A stretch of DNA of 64,000 nucleotides from Pyrenochaeta sp. MPI-SDFR-AT-0127 (Eukaryota > Ascomycota > Dothideomycetes > Pleosporales > Cucurbitariaceae). Of this stretch, positions 9,618-19,898 are shown piece by piece. Position 1 is the first letter of the stretch. Each line of letters opens with the position of its first letter. The stretch spans positions 1 through 64,000 of the forward strand of contig JAGTJM010000007.1 in the NCBI GenBank assembly GCA_020747015.1, read 5' to 3'. The notes under the pieces are model-generated. The model was given only the letters and a program-made list of their open reading frames with translations. It did not search any database and was not told the DNA's origin. A program made the position numbers and the translations under genes.

Positions 9618-10863
9618 GTGCTTAGAGTGGGGGGAGCAAGAACGGATAGAGGCTAGAATGTCAGGAAACCTGTAGTCTACATGTCTTCCTCTAAAAGGAA
9701 GGTCGAGCTACATCTTATAGCCATTTATAAATTCCCTAAAGAAGAAAGTGCGATACACCGTCAGGATATAAAGTTCGGCAAAAGATAGCATACGAATGCC
9801 CCTCTTGACCAGGTCAAATCTGGAAAGGATTCCACAATAAAATCCGAAGTTCCACTATAAGAAGAAACAGGACCAATACGGCATCGAACTTTAGCCGCCG
9901 GCTAAATGTTTGAGGGATACAGGAGGGCTATCTAATGATGAAGGAGGCGCAATGGAGTACCGTTGAACCCTAGTGGCGAGCGATCGCTCTCAACGCTCTG
10001 GCTTTATCCATTTTCTTGCCCGATACCATTGTTGGAAATTAATCCGCTTGGGCATGCATATTGCATCGTACTAGCTGCGGACGTTCCATATCCTTCTTCT
10101 TCTAATCATATAGTATAGTTAGAGAACATTTAGGTTAAGTTCGCTACAACGTCACGTGAAGATGAGATTACGGTTAAATACGAATACGGTTAAATACGAA
10201 TACGAATAACTTTTTCCAAGTGGATGAACGGCATCACTGCACTGCGCCACGGAGATTCTCTTCGGGAGTTTGGGGAATCATGGGTTAGTAGCTTATCCCG
10301 CACGCAGCTTCCCTACAGTATAAGTTAGCACTCATAATTTTCGGCATTTTCAGCACTCGAAAGACTTTTTAAGTCTAGAATGTAAGGAGTGAGCTCTGGG
10401 AGCTGAACTCTGGGTATTTACAGAGCCAATTCGATGACTAGCTTTGAAGATGAAAATGGTTTCTCAAGTACAGGCTTTCGGTGCGAAGGCATAAGTGAGG
10501 TTCTGACCCAAATGATGCAGCCGCGGGGTATCACCATCCCGAGTACTCAGGGATCATTCCCTTACATTACCCCCCTCCTTAGACCCGAGAACGTAGGGAC
10601 AATGTAGAGAAGAGGGGGAGGGATGATGGGGTTCGAGCTCTAAACTAGCCTCTGCGCAGGCTTCATTCCGTGATCACTATCCGACGATGTATCCGTAGAT
10701 GATCTCCCCTCTTAATTGCTTATTGCTAGCTCGTCGGCCTCTAACTATGCTAGCCTCCTATCGTCCATCTACGTTCTAGTCTTCGGATTAGAGCCGGGTT
10801 GTCCGCTCGTCTCGCAACGCCTCTTCGGTTCGTACACTTGCAACGTCGCTTTGGCTAGTATTC
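9618..10863. other. Noncoding stretch, no gene seen
   Basis: About 1.2 kb without a convincing gene. The only structures noted are a doubled TACGGTTAAATACGAA word near 10170-10205 and a C-rich pyrimidine block near 10565-10580. It ends at the left terminus of the second hAT element. Confidence 0.4.
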
Positions 10864-11391
10864 TTCAGTGATGTAACTGGTTAGGTTCGGTTACAAAAAT
10901 AAGCCCAAAACCAATCCAAATATCAAATCGAAGCTCTAAACCGGTTATATAACCGGTTAAACCATGAAAACCAGATCAATCGCATATAGTTTGGCGAAAT
11001 ATATTGTACATTATTGTCAGATTTGATGCTCAATAGCGTGTTCATGTAGAATATGATTGATGATGTATTGATTGATTGTTCTGTCTACCTTCTGAAGGGG
11101 CTGAGCTTGATTTTGACTCGCCGCTCCTCACGTGTGATCTTCCTCTAGCGTCGCACTAGCGTCGCACCTCATTGTGCGCACATCTGATCCAAACACCATT
11201 AGATATGTGCCTCATATCTGACAATTATAGGCAGAGGTGTTAAGAATGAGGTCGAATAGTTAAATAGAGTAAGAAAACAGTAGGTAGAAGGCCTACAAAG
11301 CTTGAGAGACATTAATAGCTAGTTTAGGGACCAATAAGCCAATCAGAAGGACGGACTTACCATCACCAATCTTGGCATGGTGTTGAGAAAT

Positions 11392-14147
11392 TCAGTTGTC
11401 AATAAGCGTATATTTAACCTCGTTGCCATCAATTTCCTCATTATCCTCATCGCTATCGTCTTCATCATCGCTATCGTCTTCATCATCGCTATCGTCTTCA
11501 TCATCGCTATCGTCTTCATCATCGCTATCCTCCTCTTCATCCTCCGACTTATCAGCCTCTTGTTCATCCACCACATCACCCGTTATATTGCCTTCCGCGT
11601 TAGCGATCGCTTTGACGGCAGCTTTGGTAGCAGCTTCTTCCTCATCCTGCTCGTCAACGTCAGGATCAACGCCCTTTGCAAAGGCTTTGGCTTGAGGACG
11701 CCGAAACCAGGACTTGAGGCACTCATTCGCTTCAATGATGTCGGCTTTGAGACGGCTTCGGGAGTCAGTAAGAAGATGCTTGGCGGAACTGAAAGCACGT
11801 TCGCATTCGGCGCTCATCAAGGGTATAGCCAACATATCAAGGGCGAATCGAGCGAGATCTGGCTTTGATGAATAGAGGCTGTTCCAGTATACAAGAGGAT
11901 TGTCGACTTCTTCGCGGTTGCTTTGTATATAGGCTTGATAGTCATCGGTTCTGCATATAGGTACTGCCTTGATCTGTTCGTGTTCTTTTAGCCCACCAAA
12001 CTGCTCACCTGTTATATAGCGAATTGGTGGTGAGGGCTTGAGGACGGTTAGAGCACTATACTTGCCCTTATACTCCTCCAGCCAGAGGTCCTACACTAGG
12101 CCTTTAATACCGCGGTCATTTATATCCTTAGGATCGCCAGCAACCCAGTGCTTCTTGTTCTCATGGTGATCAAATTCCTGATGAAACCACCACCACTTCT
12201 TTTCTGGTAGCAGCACCTGGGCAGCGTAGTAGGCGGCGCTATCGTCTGCCTTATTATAGTACTCTTCACACTTCTCCCAGGATGCGCAGGCTGCTGCTTC
12301 AAGATAAGTGTATTCTTCACTGTCGCCATGATCAATTCGGAGGTCTCGAAAGTCGACTTGGGCATCGTAGATGCAGTTAAGGAGCCAGTTCATAGCAGTA
12401 AACCAGCGGGAAAGCGTATGCTTATGGCCCTGACCGCACAAAGTAGCTTCATAGAACGGCTGGAGGACGGAGGACAGCCCCCCAAGGAGGAACCAGTGGT
12501 GTGGTGTCAGTCGGTCGTTTTCAAGGCCTTCGCCACGTTTTGGCATATGGGTGTCACAGAATTGCTGTATCCGTGGCTCGCAATTTATAGCTCGTACAAT
12601 GGAGCTGAAATATGAATTCCATCGCGTTGCATTGCTTTGGATGAGCTGGTTAATAAGTTAGTTGATAAAATCCGCAGCCGGAGCCAATCAGAAGGCCCCA
12701 TTGTGACGTCACGGTGGCGAATATCGCCAAATCTCAACACTCACCTCAAGCATGTCAAATTCTGACCACTCCCCGCCCACTACAATCCTCCGAAACTCCT
12801 CACGACGCTGTGGCGACATCCGGATATACCGTATAATATTGTGGAGACGTCCAAGAGCGCCTTGCTTTCTCCAGATCTTCGCGATCGACTCAAAATCGTG
12901 TCTACTGTAAGCCAGCTCCAATTGCTCCAGCGTAGTGTCTGCTTTTTTGCCCAGCAAAAAAGCCTGCGCTGTTAGGTTAACCACGTGGCCAAGACACCGC
13001 AGCCGACGACGCTTTCGTTGCTTTTCTGACATCTTTGGATAGAGCGTCCTCAGAATCAAATTAACAGCCGTATCGTTACTCGACGCGTTGTCAAGCATAA
13101 AATATCCAATCCTTCCACCCCAATCTTATACTCACCAATCACATCCAGAACAATTTGAGCTTGATTAGCACCGCTGTGTTCGCCCTCAAGGCGCCGTATA
13201 GCAAGAAGCTTCGTCTGTCGGAGGCCTTTTTTATCAATATAGTGGGCAACAATCGCGATGATGGCATAGTAGTTTGGTGACGTCCAAAGGTCAAAGGATA
13301 GGTGGATATTTGATCGAGCCTCTCGTAAATCATCTCGTAATTGCCTTTTTCGCTTCCTAAACTCGCTCATCACCCATTTGCGTATCGTATTACGGGACGG
13401 AATCAGCTTTGACAGCCCTTTGTGCATATACTGAATCATTTCAATAAAATATGCGTTTTCAATCTGGTAGAATGCAATATGGCAGTACACGAGCCACCGA
13501 ATCAACAGCAGTTTAAAGGCCTCAAACCAGACGTTCCAGATATAATCTTGCTGCTCGACACACTGCTGAATCATTCCTTTCGGCTTGATTGGATTGCCTT
13601 TCTTGTCAATCTTATGAGTTCGTTTCCAGTGGCTAGGAACGGTAGAGTTGCCATCAAGCGCTAATTACTAATTAGCGAATAGGTAGTATAGCTACTGGCA
13701 GAGTCTCTTACTAAGTGGCTTGTACGTCTTATCCTTTTTCTCATCTAAGCACTGGCAGCAATAGTAGTATTTGACTCCTGTAGCCTCATGGACCATTGCA
13801 AAGCCTTTTCCCTCACCCCATATATGCGAGGACTTCTTTTTACCACGTCTTCGGCCAGCAATATCGTCAACTCGTCGGTACCACTGCTCATTGAGCTCAA
13901 TTTGGTACGCCGGGCGCGACGGTAGAGGCGCTGGCTCAGATTCGGATTCGGATTCGTGGTAGGTAAGAGACTCCAGATCAATCGTATTTGCAGTCACCTT
14001 TGAGTGTTTTCGCTTTCTACCACTAGAGCCATTACTAACGCGCTTTTGAGGAATAGCAGGAGCTTTACCCGCAGCACGACTGCTACTGGCATAGCTACTT
14101 CCACCTCCACGCGTCGATCGGCCGGTAACAGTAACAAAGCTATCCAT
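11392..14147 (-). pseudogene. hAT transposase, frameshifted and with a nonsense codon
   Basis: From MDSFVTVTGRSTRGGG at 14147 the frame runs into a BED zinc finger (KYYYCCQCLDE, with SHWKRTH after the intron 13661-13711). It continues with the catalytic core (NIHLSFDLWTSPNYYAIIAI). A one-base loss near 13085 shifts the frame before FMLDNASSNDTAV. A 99-nt intron with GTGAGT donor lies at 12646-12744, followed by IQSNATRWNSYFSS. A TAG stop at 12091-12093 precedes the dimerisation domain (FALDMLAIPLMSAECERAFS, SRSRLKADIIEANECLKSWF). The tail is an acidic DDSDDE repeat. Not functional as it stands. Confidence 0.85.
11448..11528 (-). repeat. 18-bp coding minisatellite
   Basis: Four and a half direct copies of the 18-base unit ATCGTCTTCATCATCGCT. 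On the minus strand they encode repeated Asp-Asp-Ser-Asp-Asp-Glu units near the C-terminus of the hAT transposase relic. Copy number probably varies by slippage. Confidence 0.85.
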
Positions 14148-14592
14148 AGGATCGGCGGTATCAAACAATGAGTGCAGTAATGAGGACAACAATAATAAGG
14201 GCGACGCGATGAAGGCAGCAATAAGGATGACGTGATGAGGCAGGATCAGCGGGATCAAACCACTTCGCATCGAGCTGCTAATCTACAACGCTTCAGCGAA
14301 TCAAATCGAACGTTACAACACCATAGAACAATTCGTGATACACGGGTTGACAAAAATAAAATATATGGCGGATTTGATAGATTTGATAGGCTCGGCTCTC
14401 TATGGTGGCGTTCCCCCAAAATCTCACAACCAAGGCTCTACACTGGTTTCATTGGTTAACCGGTTACCGCAAAAGCTTCAAAACCAATCCAGATCCAGCC
14501 AATCAAAGCTTCAAACCGGTTAAGGTTTGATTATTGGAAACCCGAACCAAACCGAATAATGAACCAAACCAGTTACATCACTGAATGAACGT

Positions 14593-15485
14593 GGGTAGCC
14601 AAGGAGGAGCAAGCTGGTCATAATGGAGTGCGATCTTGATGCGCCTCAAGGTGGCTACTCTAGTCAGAGTTACATCAATGCTTTGACGGAGGGCCTCTTA
14701 CCTCGTCACTGCCGTTCGCAGCTCTTTATGCAAGATAACGTGCCTATCCACACGTCAAGAAAGGTGAGGCGCTGGTTCGCTGAGCAGGGTATCTGTTGGT
14801 GTGAGTACTCGAATACGTGGCACATGTGATGCAATTCTCAATAGACTTGGAATTATCTCTATTTTTGAGTAATCTCCCTCTTCTACAGAGCGCAACCTGC
14901 TCCTTTATATCTACGGCCTCAACTTCAGCTCTTCGGTCTGGCCGACGATATTCTCAGTCTCACCGAAAGCCTAGAATTTCGGTCTCTCCGATCAGATATC
15001 ACCGTACTTTCTAGACCTGTCAACAGTATCAACCCTATCGTCTGGCTAGCTTACTCACCAGATCTCAACCCAATTGAGCACCTCTGGTGTCACCTCAAGA
15101 AGGGCATGAATAGATTTGTCAGATTGTCAAGTACAAGGTGCGTGCCTGGAAAGAGTATGCTGGTAGATCTACAGCACAGCAGCGAGGGTACGCGATATTG
15201 TATTGTAGTACAAAGCTCGGGTGTAACCACTTGGCACACACACACTCCATAAAAGGAGAAAATAGGCAACAAAAAAAAACATCATCCATTCTGACCAACA
15301 CATTCATTAAATTCTGACAAGATTCTACCCTCAATACAATAGCTATAGCGCAGCTGAGCAGGAGTTGGGATGGCTTTTGCAGGGCGTTGAAAAGTTTGCT
15401 GGAGGAGTATACCAGGCAGGCTGATAAAGTTACTGATCTTGAGTATGCCACGCAGGATTCAAGCCTGCCAAAAAGCGCATGGCTG
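14593..15485 (+). pseudogene. Tc1/mariner transposase relic A, split by an LTR
   Basis: The frame reads MECDLDAPQGGYSSQSYINA, then LFMQDNVPIHTSRKVRRWFA. After a 230-base interruption (either an intron, 14797-15027, or an insertion) it reads WLAYSPDLNPIEHLWCHLKK. The DN and DLNPIEHLW motifs carry the second and third catalytic acids of Tc1-like transposases. A 203-bp LTR sits inside the gene after KKGMNR. If it is removed, coding resumes with FYPQYNSYSAAEQELGW and ends QAG near 15426. The N-terminal half is missing: the relic begins at the right end of the second hAT element. Confidence 0.8.
15117..15319. repeat. Solo LTR (203 bp) with AGATT target duplication
   Basis: It begins TGTCAGATTG and ends AATTCTGACA, so the ends are the inverted TGTCAGA/TCTGACA typical of an LTR. 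It is flanked by identical 5-bp sequences AGATT at 15112-15116 and 15320-15324. It contains CATAAAAGG as a possible TATA element near 15247. Excising it with one duplication restores the Tc1 frame. No internal retrotransposon sequence follows, so it is a solo LTR. A close relative lies at 24691-24863. Confidence 0.88.
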
Positions 15486-15649
15486 TGTCAGATTGTCAAA
15501 TACAGGGAAAGAGCGATAAATAGTAGGACCGATAACTAGTGCGATCTACGGAACCTCCGGAAGCAGAGGAGCTATAAAAGAAAGGAACAGACAGAACAAA
15601 AATAAAATGATCACCGATTCTGACCAAAAAGATTCATTAAATTCTGACA
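15486..15649. repeat. Solo LTR (164 bp) with GGCTG target duplication
   Basis: It starts TGTCAGATTG, ends AATTCTGACA, and is flanked on both sides by GGCTG (15481-15485 and 15650-15654). It contains TATAAAAG at about 15571. Both ends match the 203-bp LTR just upstream but the middle differs, so the two are subfamilies of one retrotransposon. It lies just beyond the 3' end of the Tc1 relic. Confidence 0.88.
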
Positions 15650-15985
15650 GGCTGACAAACAAAGTATTGACTATCTAGCTATCTGCTCAACTCAATAAAA
15701 CGAGCTTTTTATTGTAGTTGAGGCTATTTTTCTCTATTGTGGTGTAGTGAATAGGCAAGCACGTGACGATAGGGATCGGTAGGGCAAAGGTAGCTGCAGG
15801 GGGCAGCTACCACGGAGTATCTTACACCTCACTCGACAGCTCGTCAAAAATGTGATCAATGTCCACAAACCACCTCTCCCCCGATTGCGGGTCGAGCCCT
15901 GTGATCCTCTGCCGAAGAGTAAATACTCTACTACAATACCACCATCGAGGTAACCAAACCATCGAAGTTATCACTTTGCCAAGAC

Positions 15986-16150
15986 TGTAACAGGCTAAAG
16001 CCTAGTTGTAATGTTCCTCGGTGGAACCTTCGGAGTCCTAGAAACTTCTAGAAGTTTCTCGATCATAGAGTCACGAGGAGTTAGGCAGATATAAATGCTG
16101 CCTTACTCCTGAGATTGCTTTCTTCTTCATTGAATACAATCCTGTTACCA
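15986..16150. repeat. Candidate LTR
   Basis: It begins TGTAACAGG and ends CCTGTTACCA, an imperfect inverted pair with TG...CA ends, and has TATAAA at about 16091. No target duplication is found (AAGAC versus GGCAT), so it could be the 5' LTR of a truncated element or a chance match. Confidence 0.4.
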
Positions 16151-16739
16151 GGCATCGGCAACCTTTGCGCAGCCACTCACAGTCATCAGCGCTTGGCTTG
16201 GAGTTGGGCGTCGGATTTCAAACGGCATAGTTCAGGCCTTTCTGAGGTCTTATAAGCCGCCATGGCTGATTGAGCTATCTGATGATTGAAGAACTCCAAC
16301 GTGCTGTTCTGGGTCAATTTGCTCTGGCCATGCCTGCCACGTAGTGCGAACGGCCGTACCCGATTTCGAGAAGAAAATTAGGATGATTGCGACAGACAGA
16401 GCAAGGAAGTGGATGTGGAGCGGCCGCATTGAGAAGTGGAGGTGGTAGGAGGTTGTGCCTTTGAACAAGGGATTGATTTAGCAAGGTGCGACAGTTCCCT
16501 TGATTTACCGTCGACATGACTTTTGGTCAATTCCAATCATATTTCTCGGAGCTTTCATCCATCTCTTTGCACATCCTATCACTATCGACCCTGAAGGATC
16601 ATCACCCTGAAAGCCTAACGAGGCAATCCTTCGGACAAGAAGAGTCCTCGTTCGATGCTTGGAGGCGCAACAACACGGTCTTCGCTTACCAAACTCGTCA
16701 TCACACCTCCCACGGCTGCCATTAATAGGCACTCTCCAC

Positions 16740-17192
16740 CTAGTATTTGGCGTTGACGTCGCTCCCGAATACACCGAGGAAGTAAAGCGTCCTCATTGTG
16801 AACAAGAAGGTGGGAATGCCAATGTTTCCCCAGACCACCAAACTCCATGAGCCCATGTTCCTGAGTGTTTCCCAGCCCAAGCACCACGTAGTGACACCCA
16901 AGTGTCCCAAGTCGCCCCACCAGAGCGCAGTCAAGAATGCTCTGGCCACCTTGACATCATCAATAGAATTCAAGACATAGAGTGATAGAACGGCAACCAA
17001 GAGGAATAGGTTGCTTATTTGGTAAATGCCGATTTGTTCTGTTGGGAGGAGAGACCGAGAAGATGCAAGTTTTGACAGGGATGAAACGTAGTATTCCGGT
17101 AGTAGCGAGGTGACAACGAAGGCAAGGACGAGTACAGCTGGTTCAGCGACGCCGAAGAGGTACCGAGGAATGGTCGGGAGCGCGCTTGACAT
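16740..17192 (-). CDS. DUF7704-like four-helix membrane protein, 150 aa
   Basis: A complete 150-residue frame starts MSSALPTIPRYLFGVAEPAV. Hydrophobic segments lie at about residues 15-33, 58-78, 90-108 and 122-143, with ALWWGDLGHLGVT and WGNIGIPTFLFTMRTLYFLG as recognisable blocks. Small fungal membrane proteins of the DUF7704 family have this length, the GHIGVT-like block and the same four-helix plan. Function is unknown. No introns or lesions are seen. It is divergent from the NmrA pseudogene at 17537. Confidence 0.7.
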   Translation of the reverse strand: MSSALPTIPRYLFGVAEPAVLVLAFVVTSLLPEYYVSSLSKLASSRSLLPTEQIGIYQISNLFLLVAVLSLYVLNSIDDVKVARAFLTALWWGDLGHLGVTTWCLGWETLRNMGSWSLVVWGNIGIPTFLFTMRTLYFLGVFGSDVNAKY

Positions 17193-17536
17193 GATGGGCT
17201 GAACTCCGCCTGTAGTGGGAGCTTGAAGTCAGGAGGAAAACAAGAGGGGATGGCTGAGTCGTGTGAAGTGTTTTACTGATTTTGAAGTGTATTATGTGTC
17301 CAAGTCTTCTGGACGCGTTGTGTTTGATTCCTTCAATTTTGGTCCGCCATGCCCTACAGCTTGGCAATGCGGCGACCGCGGATTGCGAAATGCGGCACCC
17401 ACGGGCCCCGCACCGCAGATGCTGCCCTCCAGCGATTATGTTCCTGGAATATATGTTGACAGCAGCATGCTCAATAGAACTAACTCATCAACCCTCTCCT
17501 CCAATCAAGTTTCCAGTTGAACAGAAGCTCGCGACC

Positions 17537-18592
17537 ATGCCAACTCTTGCGATTGCAGGCGGAACCTCGGCGAGTCTCGGTCGGGCCATCACCACAGCTC
17601 TTCTCCAAAACGCCAGCCAATGGAACGCGGTTATCCTCTCGCGTACCACACACGCCCCAATATGGCTTCGCGCAATCGACCCAGATAGCGCGCGCACCCA
17701 GATTCGTGCAGTTGATTACATGTCGGCTGAGTCGTTATAGACAGCCTTGAAGGGTGTCGACACAGTCGTGTCCGTCACCTCGGCCTACGACGGTACACAG
17801 CCGCAGATACAAATCAATATCCTCCATGCCGCAGTGCAGGCTGGCTGCAAGCGCTTTGCGCCATCGCAGTGAGGCTTTGGGCCAAAAGGGTGGGAAAACG
17901 TCATGTCCACCAAGTGGACTTTTGGAGGCGTGTGGGAGGAATGCGTGGCGCAAAAGGACAAGATTGAGTGCGCCAAGTTCAACCACGGCTCCTTCATGAA
18001 CTATATCGGTCATGGAATCTACCCGGTTCCATCGCATGTAGACGAAGCTTCCTTACTAGAAAAGATGAAAGGAGGAGGAGGGTATATGGCCGGTGAGGAC
18101 GACGCATGCCAAGGCTTGTTGAGGCAGGGAGATTTGAAAGATGGATCTGGAGCTTTCCTGATTGGACTAAAGAACGGCATCGCGGAGCTCCCCCAGAAGG
18201 ACGACGGCTCTTGGCCGCGAATCACCATGACCTCCATGAAGGATGTGGGCCGATTTGTTGTGGCGTCCCTCAACTTGCCCAGTGGGAAGTGGGAGGAGAA
18301 CATGACCATGGCTGGGGACACTCTGACCATGGGCGAACTACTGGCCCATGCGGAAGCCATCACGGGGAGGAAGTTCGAAGCCAGCGTGGTAAAGCAAGCA
18401 GACCTTGAGAAGAAGATGAGAGAGACTACACAAGACAATTTCATGGCGCAGATGTGGGCGGAGTTCAAACTTGCTTACATCCGGGACATGGAGGATGAGG
18501 TGGTGTTAAAGCCTGTAGTGAATCAGCTCTGCCCAGCTGTGAAGCCTATGGGATTGCGAGAATATATGGAGACATTCTACCGTAGCGCATAA
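17537..18592 (+). pseudogene. NmrA-like NAD(P)-binding protein with two nonsense codons
   Basis: A single 352-codon frame from MPTLAIAGGTSASLGRAI (Rossmann GGT motif) to EYMETFYRSA covers a full-length NmrA/isoflavone-reductase-like protein. These proteins bind NAD(P) and act as redox sensors or reductases. It is interrupted by TAG at 17738-17740 (codon 68, probably former CAG) and TGA at 17870-17872 (codon 112). At the second stop the family has Trp in a SEWG motif and here the text is SQ-stop-G. Both are transitions of RIP type. The remainder, including TMAGDTLTMGELL, is otherwise open. A start at 17903 would give only the C-terminal two thirds and lose the cofactor site. Confidence 0.75.
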
Positions 18593-18687
18593 TCAATTGG
18601 GTACACGCTAGAAAGGCTCTCTACTGCTGAGCAGGCCCACATACAAATCCTGGTCGAGAAGGTCATCGAGGTCATCTTTGTGGTGAA

Positions 18688-19722
18688 TCAACGATGGAGC
18701 GTCCGTTTCGATGCCTGCATATTGTAATTTCTGCAAGTGCAGTTGCGATGCGGTTCCAGCGTCCCGTTTCCTATTCCAAGAAGATTGACCTGCGGCAATG
18801 AGAGACGTTCCAGTTCGAAATCTTGAAAGCTAGAGTATGGTTGAATCTGGTTCCTGATAAACTTCATCGTTATGTGCGAGCCGTGGCCATCCATTATTAA
18901 GAGGCGCTGCCTTCTTCGAGCTTTCTTGTTGGTGTACCGTTGAGACACCTGCTCAAGCCATCCTAATCCTACGTCATCGTTGGACCGGCCTGTGGGTGAC
19001 ACTGCGCAGTGAACTGAGTGCTTCTTTTTATCCACATCAGCCACCCAAGTGTCCTGTATGTTCTTTGATTCTGCTGCAAAGATGAGGCCTGGAGGAAGAG
19101 CAGATCCATCCGCGCAAATACATGCCAACAGCGTAATCTACTCACGATTGCCATCGTGAAGTGACTGCCGGCTCTGCTTCCGTTCATATGCGCTCTTTGC
19201 AAACACTCGTTTTGACTTGCCAATAACCCCAGCCATGAAGCCCTTCTCATCCATATTGTAGGTATTCTTAGGCTCAATCTCATACTGAGCGATCTTCTGT
19301 TGCATGACGACAAAGTACTCCTTGTACTTATTATAGGACTCAGCGGCGTGACGTTCAGCGGTCATAGGGTTGTTCCACTTGGAGGTGAGCCGGTCAGGGT
19401 GACGGTGCAGGAAGCGGGTAACCCAGCTCTCGGAGACTTTGTCGTGAGCGATCTCTGCTGCGAAATTCTGGATCATTTGCCTTGTAGGTGGAAGATGACG
19501 CTCTGTTAGCCTTTCTATATACTTTACAAGCTCCTCCTCTTGTTCAGGGTTGAGGTTCTGTTGTGCAAGTGCTGCCTCTTCCTGCGGACGCGTCTCACCT
19601 GTCGCGTTACGCGTCAAAGTTGAGCGAACAACACCATGCTTGTCAGCTATTTTCTGCCATGGGATTTCATCGCCAGAAGGTACTCTTTCAACTTCTTTAA
19701 GCGCTTCTTCAATACCTGTCAT
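18688..19722 (-). pseudogene. Pogo-type transposase relic 1, 3' truncated
   Basis: Starting MTGIEEALKEVERVPSGDEI, the frame has a psq-like N-terminal helix-turn-helix (IPWQKIADKHGVVRSTLTR). A CENP-B/Tc5-type DNA-binding domain follows (LPPTRQMIQNFAAEIA, SWVTRFLHRHPDRLTSKW). The DDE domain begins YNMDEKGFMAGVIGKSKR and continues CICADGSALPPGLIFAA and LLIMDGHGSHIT. A TAG at about 19137-19139 replaces the Trp of GNREW. After the DGHGSH motif the homology stops, so the C-terminal part is deleted. It is head to head with pogo 2. Confidence 0.82.
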
Positions 19723-19809
19723 CGTTATTGAGAAATGGTGTTGAGAAAAGTACTGCATATGGTGTTCGCGCCTCCCGCGACTGCGCGCATCCCGTGCACG
19801 GACACGGTA

Positions 19810-19853
19810 CCGAGGATGATCGCGTGACGCAAGTCCTCGCGTGACGCAACCTC
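19810..19853 (+). repeat. Pogo element left terminal inverted repeat
   Basis: 44 bases, each end containing two GCGTGACGCAA-type words (GATCGCGTGACGCAAG and CTCGCGTGACGCAAC). The transposase probably recognises these paired words. Confidence 0.92.
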
Positions 19854-19898
19854 CGCACATGCAACACCAACTTTTCAACACCACGTAACTCAGCCAAT

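Larger units (their letters stand above)
10866..14583. mobile_element. Second hAT element, decayed
   Basis: Terminal inverted repeats are CAGTGATGTAACTGGTT at 10866-10882 and its inverted form ending at 14583. Just inside each end AACCGGTT palindromes and CAAAACCAATCCA words recur (10905-10950 and 14455-14520). The transposase gene is on the minus strand and broken. The two flanks are unrelated: to the right lies a Tc1/mariner relic, to the left no Tc1 sequence. No 8-bp target duplication is visible (GTATTCTT versus AATGAACG), so one side has probably been rearranged. Confidence 0.8.

Noticed and set aside
11448..11528. CRISPR-like array
   Set aside because: Units are contiguous 18-bp tandem repeats without spacers, in a eukaryotic coding tract.
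11377..11868. Plus-strand frames over the ATCGTCTTCATCATCGCT repeat
   Set aside because: The repeat is open in several frames; only the minus-strand frame continues a hAT dimerisation domain.
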